Position numbers and translations under genes: made by a program. Of a DNA stretch of 64,000 nucleotides, positions 45,773 to 54,417 are shown piece by piece. The notes under the pieces were generated by a model. It ran no database searches, was not told where the DNA came from, and saw nothing but the letters and a program-made list of their open reading frames with translations. This stretch comes from Pseudomonadota bacterium (GTDB lineage: Bacteria; Pseudomonadota; Alphaproteobacteria; Geminicoccales; Geminicoccaceae). The first letter of the stretch is position 1; each line of letters begins with the position of its first letter. Location: NCBI GenBank assembly GCA_030549795.1, contig JAUQQO010000010.1, positions 372,001 through 436,000 on the forward strand. The letters run 5' to 3'.

Positions 45773-46648
45773 TCAGTCGGGGGCGAGGCGGCGGATGAGG
45801 GCATCGAGCTGGTCGAGGCTCGAATAGCGAATGGTAAGGCTGCCGCCTTTGGCGCGCGGGCGAATGGCAATGGGCAGACCGAGGCGGGCGGCCAAGCGCT
45901 GTTCGAGGGCGACGAGATCGGGATCGCGCCGTCGACCCCGGGCGGCACGGCCGGGGCGCGCGCGGGCGCGCACAAGGGCTTCCGTCTCGCGCACGGAGAG
46001 CTCGCGGCGAACCACCTCGCGCGCCAGCGACACCGGGTCTTCGGCGGCGAGGAGGGCGCGGGCATGCCCGGCAGTCAGCCGGCCCTCTTCGAGCAGGTGC
46101 GCGACCTCTTCGGGAAGGGCGAGCAAGCGCAGCGTGTTGGCGACATGGCTGCGGCTGCGACCGACGATGCGCGCCACCTCCTCTTGCGGGTGACCGAACT
46201 CCTCGATCAGCCGCTGAAAGGCGCGCGCCTCTTCGAGTGGGGTGAGATCGGCGCGCTGGAGATTCTCGACGAGCGCGAGCTCGAGCACCTCGCGGTCGCT
46301 GAGCTCGCGCACGACCACCGGCAGTTCGTGTACCCCCGCGCGTTGCGCGGCACGCCAGCGGCGTTCACCGGCCACGATCTCATAACCCGGCGCGCCCGCC
46401 GGGGCGGGGCGCACGAGCAGGGGCTGGAGCACTCCCTTCTCGCGGATCGAATGAGCGAGCTCCTCGAGTTCGGCTTCGGGAAACTGCCGGCGGGGCTGAA
46501 GCGGCGAGGGGCGGAGGAACTCGATCGGGACCATCTGGGCGGTCCTGCCGCCTGTGCCGGTGTCCAAAAGAGCGGGGTCGCCGCCGAGCAGGGCCGCAAG
46601 ACCCATGCCGAGGCTGCGGCGACGGGGAGCACGATCCTCTTCCCTCAT
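45773..46648 (-). CDS. parB: Chromosome partitioning protein ParB
   Basis: A 291-residue ParB/Noc-type CTPase clamp. The N-terminal domain has the CTP-binding motifs GERRWRAAQRAG and ENLQRADLTPLEEARAF. A helix-turn-helix (VARIVGRSRSHVANTLRLL) reads parS, and a C-terminal dimerisation domain follows. It should load at the parS sites at 48061 and 52633. It follows parA by 42 bases on the same strand. Confidence 0.97.
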   Translation of the reverse strand: MREEDRAPRRRSLGMGLAALLGGDPALLDTGTGGRTAQMVPIEFLRPSPLQPRRQFPEAELEELAHSIREKGVLQPLLVRPAPAGAPGYEIVAGERRWRAAQRAGVHELPVVVRELSDREVLELALVENLQRADLTPLEEARAFQRLIEEFGHPQEEVARIVGRSRSHVANTLRLLALPEEVAHLLEEGRLTAGHARALLAAEDPVSLAREVVRRELSVRETEALVRARARPGRAARGRRRDPDLVALEQRLAARLGLPIAIRPRAKGGSLTIRYSSLDQLDALIRRLAPD

Positions 46649-46690
46649 GGGCGAGCGGCCTCGATTGGGATGGCGCGGGTGGGTTTGGCT

Positions 46691-47479
46691 TCAGGCAGCG
46701 GGGGCGAGCTCCGGATTGCGCCGCAGCATCTCGCCGGCGAGCTTGGCATAGGCTTTGGCCCCGGGACAGCGGAGATCGTAGAGCAGCACCGGAAGGCCGT
46801 GCGAGGGGGCCTCAGAGACGCGCACATTACGCGGGATCACGGTCTCGAAGACGCGATCGCCCAGAAAGCTGCGCACGTCGACCTCGACCTGTTCGGAGAG
46901 ATTGTTGCGGCGGTCGAACATGGTGAGCAGGACCCCCTCGATGCGCAGCATCGGGTTGTAGGCGCGGCGGACCCGCTCGACCGTGCGCAGCAACAGGCTC
47001 AGGCCCTCGAGGGCGAAGAACTCGCACTGAAGGGGCACGAGAACCGCATGGGCGGCGACCAAGGCGTTGACGGTGAGAAGGCCGAGCGAGGGCGGACAGT
47101 CGATGAGCACGAAGTCGAAGCCGCCGCGAAAGTCGGCGAGGCGATCCTTGAGACGATAGACCCGTCGGGGATCGGCCACGAGCTCCACTTCCGCCGCCGA
47201 GAGGTCGACGGTGGCAGGCAGGATCGAGAGCCCGGGGACCTTGGTTGGAAGAATCGCTTCGGAAAGCGCACAGCGGCCGAGCAGCACGTCGTAGCTCGTG
47301 AGCCGACGCGCGGCGCGGTCAATACCGAGGCCGGTGGAGGCGTTGCCCTGCGGGTCGAAGTCGAAGACGAGCGTGGGGCGACCCGTGGCGGCAAGCGCAG
47401 TGCCGAGGTTGATGGCGGTCGTGGTCTTGCCGACGCCGCCTTTCTGGTTGGCGATGGCAAGGATGCGCTCACGGGTCAT
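46691..47479 (-). CDS. parA: Chromosome partitioning ATPase ParA
   Basis: A 262-residue deviant-Walker ATPase: ANQKGGVGKTTTAINL carries the signature Lys and the P-loop, with DFDPQGNASTGLGI and DFVLIDCPPSLGLLTVNAL. The EGVLLTMFDRRNNLSEQV stretch is typical of chromosomal ParA (Soj type). It moves ParB-bound origins to opposite cell poles. The start overlaps the end of rsmG by 11 bases, giving the classical mnmG-rsmG-parA-parB order. Confidence 0.97.
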   Translation of the reverse strand: MTRERILAIANQKGGVGKTTTAINLGTALAATGRPTLVFDFDPQGNASTGLGIDRAARRLTSYDVLLGRCALSEAILPTKVPGLSILPATVDLSAAEVELVADPRRVYRLKDRLADFRGGFDFVLIDCPPSLGLLTVNALVAAHAVLVPLQCEFFALEGLSLLLRTVERVRRAYNPMLRIEGVLLTMFDRRNNLSEQVEVDVRSFLGDRVFETVIPRNVRVSEAPSHGLPVLLYDLRCPGAKAYAKLAGEMLRRNPELAPAA

Positions 47480-48122
47480 CGTCGACGTCCCGGCGGGGCT
47501 CGCGTGGCGCCAAGCCCTCGATTTCGAGGATGCGTCCCTCAGAAGAGCTCAAGCTCGGATGGATCCGTGCCGTCATTGTCCAACCGGAGCGCGCCGCGGT
47601 CAATTCGTCGCCGACCTCGCGCCCCTTGAGGAAGAGGAAGCGTGTGTGGGCGTCGGCGAAGCGCGCGGCGAGCGGCAACAGACGGGGAAGCGGGGCGAGA
47701 GCGCGGGCGGTCACGACATCGGCGACGAAAGGGGCCAAGGTCTCGGCACGGCAGGGATGCACAACCACACCCGCAAGTCCGAGGCGTCCCTTGCATTCGA
47801 GGAGAAAGGCCGCCTTGCGGCGATCGCTCTCGATGAGATGGACCTCTGGTACGCCTAAGATGGCGAGGATGAGCCCGGGAAGGCCGGCACCGCTGCCGAG
47901 ATCGACGAGGCGGTGCGTGCCGGCCGGCAGAAAGCGCAAGAGCTGAGCGCTGTCGAGAATGTGACGGCGCCAGGGATCGGCGAGGGTAGAAGCGCCGACC
48001 AGGTTGATGCGGCGCTGCCAGGTGCGCAAGAGATCGAGCCAGAGGGCAAGACGCGCAAGCGTTTCACGTGAAACAGGAACGAGCGCCGCAAAGCCCTCGG
48101 GATCGAGCGGGGGCTGGTTCAC
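47469..48122 (-). CDS. rsmG: 16S rRNA (guanine527-N7)-methyltransferase RsmG
   Basis: A 217-residue SAM methyltransferase. [21 protein letters not shown] and the SAM loop [16 protein letters not shown] are diagnostic. It methylates G527 of 16S rRNA. I use the GTG at 48122, which overlaps the mnmG stop (GTGA) and gives the normal length; longer frames run into mnmG. The first codons contain a parS site, and the corresponding peptide is VSRET. Confidence 0.94.
   Translation of the reverse strand: MNQPPLDPEGFAALVPVSRETLARLALWLDLLRTWQRRINLVGASTLADPWRRHILDSAQLLRFLPAGTHRLVDLGSGAGLPGLILAILGVPEVHLIESDRRKAAFLLECKGRLGLAGVVVHPCRAETLAPFVADVVTARALAPLPRLLPLAARFADAHTRFLFLKGREVGDELTAARSGWTMTARIHPSLSSSEGRILEIEGLAPREPRRDVDDDP
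48061..48074. other. parS centromere site 1 (inside rsmG)
   Basis: GTTTCACGTGAAAC is the perfect 14-base palindromic core of the bacterial parS consensus TGTTTCACGTGAAACA; with flanks the match is 15 of 16. It lies within the 5' part of rsmG, about 1.4 kb from parB. Confidence 0.95.
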
Positions 48123-49969
48123 GCTGCCCGCCGCGCGTAGCGCCAGAGCAGGGCGAGCGCAGCCGGCGTCATGCCGGGGATGCGGCTCGCCGCGCCCAAA
48201 GTGGCGGGGCGGGTTCGCTCGAGCTTCTCGCGCAGTTCGGCGCTCAACCCCGACAGACGCGCGTAATCGAGATCGCGCGGCAGGCACAGCTGTTCCTCGC
48301 GCCGGAAGGCCTCGATCTCGACTTCCTGACGGCGGAGATAGGGCGCATAGCGCGCTTCGATCTCGACCTGCTCGGCGACCTCGGGCTCGACCGCAGCGAG
48401 CTCGGGCCAGATCGCAGCGAGGCGGCGCAGATCGACCCCGGGCAAGGCGAGCAGCTCGCGCGCGCTGCGCAGCCGGCCGTCGGGCGTGACCGCAATGCCA
48501 TGGGCGAGTGCCGCGGTGGGCGACAAGCGGAGCTCCTCGAGCCGCGCCTCGAGGGCCCGGATCGCCGCCTCCTTGCGCGCGAGCCGCCGCGCGCGCTCGC
48601 CACCGACGCAGCCAATGGCGACACCTTTGGGGGTGAGCCGACGATCGGCATTGTCGGCGCGCAGCGACAGGCGGTACTCGGAGCGAGAGGTGAAGATGCG
48701 GTAGGGCTCGCTCACCCCGCGGGTTACGAGATCATCGATGAGCACGCCGATCATCGCCTCCGCGCGGTCGAGGACGAAGCGGCGCTCTCCACCTCCGGCC
48801 CGCAGAGCCGCATTGATCCCGGCTATGATGCCCTGCGCCGCCGCCTCCTCATAGCCCGTCGTGCCGTTGATCTGCCCGGCGAGGAAGAGACCGGGCAGCC
48901 GCCGCAGTTCGAGGGTGGGCTCGAGTTCGCGTGGATCGACGTAATCATATTCGATGGCGTAGCCGGGCCGCACCATCCGCACCCGCTCGAGCCCGGGGAT
49001 GGTGACCAACAGCGCTTGCTGCACCTCTTCTGGCAGCGCGGTCGAGATGCCGTTCGGGTAGATGAGCGGATCCTCGTAGCCCTCGGGTTCGAGGTAGATG
49101 CGGTGGCTGGCGCGATCCGGAAAGCGCACCACCTTGTCCTCGAGCGAGGGACAATAGCGCACGCCGGTGGCGGTGATTTGGCCGTTGTAGACCGGTGCCC
49201 GGTCGAGGTGCCGCCGCACGAGCTCGTGTGTCCGCTCGGTAGTCCCGGTGATCCAGCAGTCGAGCTGCGGCTGCGTGATCCGCTCGGTAAGAAAGGAAAA
49301 AGGCTTGGGCGGATCGTCGCCCGGCTGGCGGGTCAGGCTCGCGAAATCGATCGTCTCGCGGGCAAGGCGCGGCGGCGTTCCGGTCTTAAGACGGCCGAGG
49401 GAAAGACCGTGCCGCAACAGGCTGTGCGAGAGGCGCTGGGCGGCGGGATCGCCCATCCGCCCCGCCGGCCAGCGCTTGGCGCCCAAATGGATCTCGCCGC
49501 GCAAGAAGGTCCCGGTCGCCAGAACGACCGCACCCGCGCGCACGCGTTCCCCGTCGAGAGTCTCGATCCCCACACACCGTCCGTCTGCGAGGAGGAGCTC
49601 GGCCGCCTCGCCCTCGGCGATGGTCAGATCGGCCTGCGCGGCCAAAAGCGACTGCACGGCGCGCGCATAGAGCCGCCGATCGGCCTGTGCCCGCGGCCCG
49701 CGCACCGCATAACCCTTTCCCGTGCCGAGCACGCGGAACTGCGTGCCACCCGCGTCGATCGCCCGCCCCATGATGCCGTCGAGGGCGTCGATCTCGCGCA
49801 CGAGCTGTCCGCGCCCGAGCCCGCCGATGGCCGGGTTGCAGGACATCGCCCCGATCGACGCGCGCGAATGGGTGAGAAGGAGCACGCGCGCTCCCATCCG
49901 CGCCGCCGCGGCCGCCGCCTCGGTGCCGGCGTGGCCGCCACCGACCACGATCACGTCGTAGACTCGCAT
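48119..49969 (-). CDS. mnmG: tRNA U34 carboxymethylaminomethyl modification enzyme MnmG
   Basis: A 616-residue FAD protein. The FAD-binding [39 protein letters not shown], the [11 protein letters not shown] stretch and [16 protein letters not shown] are all conserved, and the C-terminal helical domain that contacts MnmE is complete. With MnmE it installs the cmnm5 group at U34 of several tRNAs. It begins the rsmG-parA-parB run; mnmE lies 2.7 kb away on the same strand, separated by an opposite-strand antiporter gene. Confidence 0.97.
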   Translation of the reverse strand: MRVYDVIVVGGGHAGTEAAAAAARMGARVLLLTHSRASIGAMSCNPAIGGLGRGQLVREIDALDGIMGRAIDAGGTQFRVLGTGKGYAVRGPRAQADRRLYARAVQSLLAAQADLTIAEGEAAELLLADGRCVGIETLDGERVRAGAVVLATGTFLRGEIHLGAKRWPAGRMGDPAAQRLSHSLLRHGLSLGRLKTGTPPRLARETIDFASLTRQPGDDPPKPFSFLTERITQPQLDCWITGTTERTHELVRRHLDRAPVYNGQITATGVRYCPSLEDKVVRFPDRASHRIYLEPEGYEDPLIYPNGISTALPEEVQQALLVTIPGLERVRMVRPGYAIEYDYVDPRELEPTLELRRLPGLFLAGQINGTTGYEEAAAQGIIAGINAALRAGGGERRFVLDRAEAMIGVLIDDLVTRGVSEPYRIFTSRSEYRLSLRADNADRRLTPKGVAIGCVGGERARRLARKEAAIRALEARLEELRLSPTAALAHGIAVTPDGRLRSARELLALPGVDLRRLAAIWPELAAVEPEVAEQVEIEARYAPYLRRQEVEIEAFRREEQLCLPRDLDYARLSGLSAELREKLERTRPATLGAASRIPGMTPAALALLWRYARRAA

Positions 49970-50082
49970 AGCTGCTTGTGTTCCCGTTCGATGCCGACGA
50001 CGTCAAGCGGGTTTGGCAGCCGCACGGCCGGCCGCACGACGGTCGCAGCGGGAAGGCTCGAGCAGACGGAGCAGGCGCGCGG

Positions 50083-52617
50083 ATGGGGCATCTCGCACAG
50101 CTCGTGTTCGAAGTCGGGGGCTTGCTCGCGCTGATCGCGCTCTTGCCGCGCGCGGCACAGGCCCTGCGCTTGCCGGCCCCGGTCCTGCTCGCCGCCCTCG
50201 GCGTCGCCCTTGCGCTCATCGCATCACTCGATCTTGGGGGGATCGGCGGATTTTTCGAGCCCCTGTTCGATTTCGTGGGTGGCTTTCGCGCCCTGCCGGT
50301 AACCGCCGACCTCTTCTTGTGGGTCTTCCTCCCACTTCTCTTGTTCGAGACGGCGATCGCGCTCGACGGCCGAGCACTCATCGAAGAATTGGGGCCGGTG
50401 CTCATCCTCGCGGTGGTCGCGGTGGTGGTGAGCACCCTCCTCGCCGGGTTTGCGGTCTATGCCGCGTCCGGGCACGGCCTCGTGGTCTGTCTTCTGCTCG
50501 CCGCGATCGTCGCCACCACCGATCCGAGTGCTGTGGTCGCGATCTTTCGCGAGGTCGGAGCGCCGCAGCGGCTCTCGCTTTTGGTCGAGGGCGAGAGCCT
50601 GCTCAACGATGCCGCTGCGATCGCCCTCTTCACGCTCTTCTTGGGTGCCCTCCTCGCCCCGGGCAATCTCGCCCTGTCCTCGGCGACGCTGGAGTTCTCC
50701 ACCGCCTTCGTGGTCGGAGGTGCGCTCGGCGCTGCGCTGGGGCGGCTTGCGAGCCTTTGCCTGGGTCGGCTGGACCGTGGTGGGCCAGCGGAAGTGACGA
50801 TGAGCGTAGCCCTCGCTTACCTCGCCTATGCGCTGAGCTACGCCTATTTCGGCGCCTCCGGCGTGGTGGCGACGGTCACCGCCGGGCTTGTCTTCGGTAG
50901 TGCGGCGCGCAGCCGTCTGACCGGCGAGGAATGGCAGGCGCTGCGGGCGATCTGGGGGCAGGTCGGCTTTTGGGCGAGCTCGCTCGTCTTCGTACTCGCC
51001 GCCGCCCTCATCCCAAAGAGCCTCGCCAATCTCCAGGGAAGCGACCTGCTGGCGCTCTCGGCACTGCTCACGGGAAGCTTTGTTGCGCGCGCTCTGGTCG
51101 TCTTCGCGGTGATGCCGATGGTCGCTCAGGCGAGCGGCCGGCCGCCGCTCGATCGCGCTTATCGGCTCGTGATCCTCTGGGGCGGTCTGCGGGGCGCAGT
51201 GACCCTTGCGCTTGCCCTTTCGATCGTCGAGAACCCGCGCGTTCCCGCCGAAGTGCAGCACTTCGTCTCCGCCCTCGCCACGGGCTTCGTGCTGTTCACC
51301 TTGCTCGTGCAGGGGCCGAGCCTGCGGCCGCTCATCCATCGGCTCGGGCTGGATCGCCTGGGGCCCGTAGAGCAGCTGTTGCACGCCCGTGCGCTCGAGA
51401 TCGCGCGCGCCGAGCTGCGCGATCGCCTGTCGCTCGCGGCCATTCGCCACGGCCTCGAGCTCGGCCGCCTCGAAGCGATCGCCGAAGTGCTGCCGCCCGC
51501 CGAGCCGGCACCGGAAGCGGGCGCGGTCGGGGCGGGCCGCCGCGACGAGCTGATCGCCGCGCTCGCAACTGTGACCAGCCGCGAGATCGAGCTCTATCTC
51601 GCCGAACTCGCCGAGGGTACGGTGGCGCGGGCGAGCGGCACGACGCTCGTGCGCCGCAGCGGAGAGCTCCTCGATGCGCTGCGGCTGCAAGGCGTGCACG
51701 GCTACCGCCACGTCGCGCGCCGCCAGGACGAACCCGACACCGCGACGCGGATGGCGGCGTGGCTGCACCTGCGGCTCGGTGTCGCGCAGCCGCTCGCCCG
51801 CCGCCTGCAAGCGCGCCTCGAGATTCTGCTCGCGCGGCGCCGGGTGCTCGAAGACCTGCTCGGCTTCACCAAAAACCGCGTGCGCCGTCTGTTCGGCGAG
51901 CGGATCGCCGCCGTCGTGGCGCAGGTGCTCGAAGAGCGGCTCGAGGGCACCGAACGCCAGTTGGACGCCCTGCGCCTGCAGTTCCCGGATCACTATGAGC
52001 GCGCCGCCGGCCGCTATCTGGCGCGCCTCGCGCTTCAACTGGAAGCCCGCGACTATGAGCGGTTGCTCGCCGAACGCCTGCTCTCGGCTGAGGTCTTCCG
52101 CCTGTTGCGCGCCGATCTCGAGCGCCGGCAGCGGCTCATCGAGCGCACGCCGCCGCTCGATCTCGGCCTCGATCCGGACCGGCTGATGGCCCGTGTTCCG
52201 CTGCTCGCGGCATTGCCGCCCGAGCGGCGGGCCGAGCTGCGCCGCGCGCTGCGGCCGCGCCTTGCGCTACCCGGCGAGCGTATCGTGCGCCGCGGCGAGC
52301 GCGGCGACGCGGTCTATTTCATCGCCTCGGGAGCGGTGGAGGTGCAGCTCGAAGGAACCACCGTGCGACTCGGCACGGGCGACGTCTTCGGCGAGATGGC
52401 GCTGTTGCTCCATCAGCCGCGGCGCGCCGATGTGGTGGCGATCGGCTATTGTCGGTTGCTCGTTTTGGGGCGGGACGCTTTCCGGCGTTTCCTGCGACGG
52501 CATCCGGAACTGTGGGAAAGTCTGCGGCAGATCGCCCGCAAACGGCTCCACAGCCGCGGCGAACTCGAAAGCGATTCGAAAGGCGAGGGCGAAGCCCACA
52601 GGCGGGCCGCTTCATGA
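50083..52617 (+). CDS. Na+/H+ antiporter (CPA1) with C-terminal cyclic-nucleotide-binding-type domain
   Basis: An 844-residue protein. Residues about 1-415 are the CPA1 antiporter, with VFLPLLLFETAIALDGRAL, the ion-site region TTDPSAVVAIFREVG, EGESLLNDAAAIALF and WGGLRGAVTLALAL. A helical, Arg-rich cytosolic region of about 280 residues follows, then a cNMP-binding fold near residues 710-825 (GDAVYFIASGAVEVQL and the cassette GDVFGEMALLLHQPRRADV). The architecture resembles plant SOS1. It probably exports Na+ with pH or ligand gating. The ATG at 50083 was chosen because it precedes the first membrane helix. It interrupts the mnmE-mnmG order. Confidence 0.9.
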   Translation: MGHLAQLVFEVGGLLALIALLPRAAQALRLPAPVLLAALGVALALIASLDLGGIGGFFEPLFDFVGGFRALPVTADLFLWVFLPLLLFETAIALDGRALIEELGPVLILAVVAVVVSTLLAGFAVYAASGHGLVVCLLLAAIVATTDPSAVVAIFREVGAPQRLSLLVEGESLLNDAAAIALFTLFLGALLAPGNLALSSATLEFSTAFVVGGALGAALGRLASLCLGRLDRGGPAEVTMSVALAYLAYALSYAYFGASGVVATVTAGLVFGSAARSRLTGEEWQALRAIWGQVGFWASSLVFVLAAALIPKSLANLQGSDLLALSALLTGSFVARALVVFAVMPMVAQASGRPPLDRAYRLVILWGGLRGAVTLALALSIVENPRVPAEVQHFVSALATGFVLFTLLVQGPSLRPLIHRLGLDRLGPVEQLLHARALEIARAELRDRLSLAAIRHGLELGRLEAIAEVLPPAEPAPEAGAVGAGRRDELIAALATVTSREIELYLAELAEGTVARASGTTLVRRSGELLDALRLQGVHGYRHVARRQDEPDTATRMAAWLHLRLGVAQPLARRLQARLEILLARRRVLEDLLGFTKNRVRRLFGERIAAVVAQVLEERLEGTERQLDALRLQFPDHYERAAGRYLARLALQLEARDYERLLAERLLSAEVFRLLRADLERRQRLIERTPPLDLGLDPDRLMARVPLLAALPPERRAELRRALRPRLALPGERIVRRGERGDAVYFIASGAVEVQLEGTTVRLGTGDVFGEMALLLHQPRRADVVAIGYCRLLVLGRDAFRRFLRRHPELWESLRQIARKRLHSRGELESDSKGEGEAHRRAAS

Positions 52618-52632
52618 TGGCGGGCGGCTGCG

Positions 52633-52646
52633 GTTTCACGTGAAAC
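52633..52646. other. parS centromere site 2 (antiporter-mnmE intergenic)
   Basis: A second perfect GTTTCACGTGAAAC core, again 15 of 16 to the consensus with flanks. It sits in the short convergent gap between the antiporter stop (52617) and the mnmE stop (52697), 4.6 kb from the first site. Confidence 0.95.
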
Positions 52647-52696
52647 ACGGCCCCCGTTGAACACCGAATCTCGCAGGCGGGCGGTGCGCTCGCGGC

Positions 52697-54061
52697 TCAC
52701 TTGCCGATGCAAAAGCGCGCGAAGATCTCATCCAAGAGCTCGTCCACGTCGACGCGCCCGCTCACCCGGCCGATCGCCCACGCAGCCGTGCGCAGCTCCT
52801 CGGCCAACAGCACCGGCTCGATATGGGCGGGTGCGGAAAGGAGGCGTGCGAGGGCGGCCTCGGCCTCGGCGAGCGCATCGCGATGGCGGGCGCGCGTGAC
52901 GAGCGCGCTCTCGCCTCCGGCGCAGCGCTCGGCCGCGAGCGCGGCAAGCCGCTCGATCAGGGCCTCGAGGCCGGCACCCGTGCGGCAGGAGACGGCGAGC
53001 ACGTCGCCGCACCCGGCCACCGCCGCCGGAACGGGAGCGAGATCGATCTTGTTGACCACCACCAGTCGGTCCTCCGCCGGCACCGCGAGCTCGGGGACGG
53101 CCTCGGGACGGCTGGCGTCGATAACGAGAAGGCAGAGATCGGCGACTCCCGCTCTGGCTCTGGCGCGCGCCACACCTTCGCGCTCAACCGGATCGTCGCT
53201 GTCGCGCAGGCCCGCGGTATCGACCAGCGTCACCGGCACCCCGCCGAGCTCGAGGGCCACCTCGATGGGATCGCGCGTGGTCCCGGGGATCGGGGTAACG
53301 ATCGCCACGTCCCGTCCGGCGAGTCGGTTGACGAGGCTGGACTTGCCGACGTTGGGCGCACCAACGACGGCAACGACGATACCCTCGCGCAAGCGGGCGC
53401 CGCGTTCGGCCGAGGCGAGAGCGGCGCGGATTTCCGTGTGCACCTCCGCAAGGAGCGGGCGGAGTGCTGCGAGCTGATCGTGGCCGACGTCGGCCTCTTC
53501 ATCGGCGAAATCGAGCTCCGCTTCCACCCGCGCCAAGGCTTCGAGCAGCCGGCCGCGCCAGCGCGCGCAGGCGCGCCCGAGCACGCCCTCGCTCTGCCGC
53601 AGCGCCTGGCGAAGCTGGGCGCGGGTGGTGGCGGCGACGATGTCGGCCACCGCTTCGGCGGCCGCGAGATCGAGCTTGCCGTTGAGAAAGGCGCGACGGG
53701 TGAACTCGCCCGGACCCGCGGGGCGCAATCCCGGCAGACCCGCCAAAGCGTCGGCCAAGGCGCGCGCCACCGCGGCACCGCCGTGGTGGTGCAGCTCGAC
53801 CATGTCTTCGCCGGTATAGCTGCGCGGAGCCGCAAACCAGAGCACGAGGCCTTGGTCGATCGCCTCGCCGCTGCGCGGATCGCGCAAGATCCGAAGCGTC
53901 GCCCGCCGCTCCGGCGGCGGCGCTTTACCGGTTAAGGCCTCGAGAGCGGTGCGCGCCCGCGGCCCCGAAATGCGCAACACCGCAACGGCTGCCCGTCCCG
54001 GGGCGGTCGCCCAGGCCCAGATCGTCGTCCGGGCCGCAGGCGCCCCCGCGGCTTGGTTCAG
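52697..54061 (-). CDS. mnmE: tRNA modification GTPase MnmE
   Basis: A protein of about 454 residues. The N-terminal tetrahydrofolate-binding domain starts with TIWAWATAPGRAAVAVLRISG. The G domain has GAPNVGKSS, GTTRDPIE, DTAGLRDS and NKID. The C-terminal FCIGK holds the catalytic Cys of this family. It works with MnmG at U34 of tRNAs. The start is uncertain: no ATG, GTG or TTG lies where the family N-terminus should be. A CTG at 54061, overlapping the DUF6489 stop (CTGA) and preceded by AGGGG, fits best. In-frame ATGs at 54136 and 54169 lie inside the upstream gene. Confidence 0.93.
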   Translation of the reverse strand: MNQAAGAPAARTTIWAWATAPGRAAVAVLRISGPRARTALEALTGKAPPPERRATLRILRDPRSGEAIDQGLVLWFAAPRSYTGEDMVELHHHGGAAVARALADALAGLPGLRPAGPGEFTRRAFLNGKLDLAAAEAVADIVAATTRAQLRQALRQSEGVLGRACARWRGRLLEALARVEAELDFADEEADVGHDQLAALRPLLAEVHTEIRAALASAERGARLREGIVVAVVGAPNVGKSSLVNRLAGRDVAIVTPIPGTTRDPIEVALELGGVPVTLVDTAGLRDSDDPVEREGVARARARAGVADLCLLVIDASRPEAVPELAVPAEDRLVVVNKIDLAPVPAAVAGCGDVLAVSCRTGAGLEALIERLAALAAERCAGGESALVTRARHRDALAEAEAALARLLSAPAHIEPVLLAEELRTAAWAIGRVSGRVDVDELLDEIFARFCIGK

Positions 54062-54327
54062 CTCTTCCCCTCGCGGCGCGCCTTGGAGCCGAAGCTCGCC
54101 GCCGAGGCCGCCATCTGCGCCCACAGACTCTGCCATTGTTCGAGGTTGCGTAACGAGAGCGGCAGCCACTGCTCCATGAGCGTCTTGGCGTCCATCGCCT
54201 TGATCGCCTCGAGCAGACGCTCTTCTGCCGCCTGCAGGACCGCCCGCTGCATCGGCGCGACCTCGGGCAGTCCGAGGAACGCCCGCGCTTCCTCAGGGGT
54301 ACAGTCGATTTCGATATGGAACTTCAT
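54058..54327 (-). CDS. DUF6489-type small alphaproteobacterial protein
   Basis: An 89-residue protein: MKFHIEIDCTPEEARAFLGL, then a helical region (LQAAEERLLEAIKAMDAKTLMEQWLPLSLRNLEQW) and a basic end. The N-terminus is that of a small family that, to my recollection, sits beside mnmE or poly-hydroxybutyrate genes in Alphaproteobacteria; its function is not established. The C-terminal helix with LMEQWLP resembles phasin-like proteins. The stop overlaps the proposed mnmE CTG start, implying coupling. Confidence 0.82.
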   Translation of the reverse strand: MKFHIEIDCTPEEARAFLGLPEVAPMQRAVLQAAEERLLEAIKAMDAKTLMEQWLPLSLRNLEQWQSLWAQMAASAASFGSKARREGKS

Positions 54328-54417
54328 CGCGGCCCCGCTAGCTCTTCTGCGCGCCCGGTACCACTATAGAGCAATTGGGCTCAGCCGCCAGGAGCCAATG
54401 GGCCATAGGAGCGCACG

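Noticed and set aside
46064-47629. 521-codon plus-strand frame opposite parB and parA
   Set aside because: Antisense shadow in GC-rich DNA; both minus-strand genes are clear.
48068-50134. 688-codon plus-strand frame opposite mnmG
   Set aside because: The longest antisense frame in the window, but it has no motif and mnmG is intact.
50224-52038. 604-codon minus-strand frame opposite the antiporter
   Set aside because: Shadow of the antiporter's membrane and helical codons.
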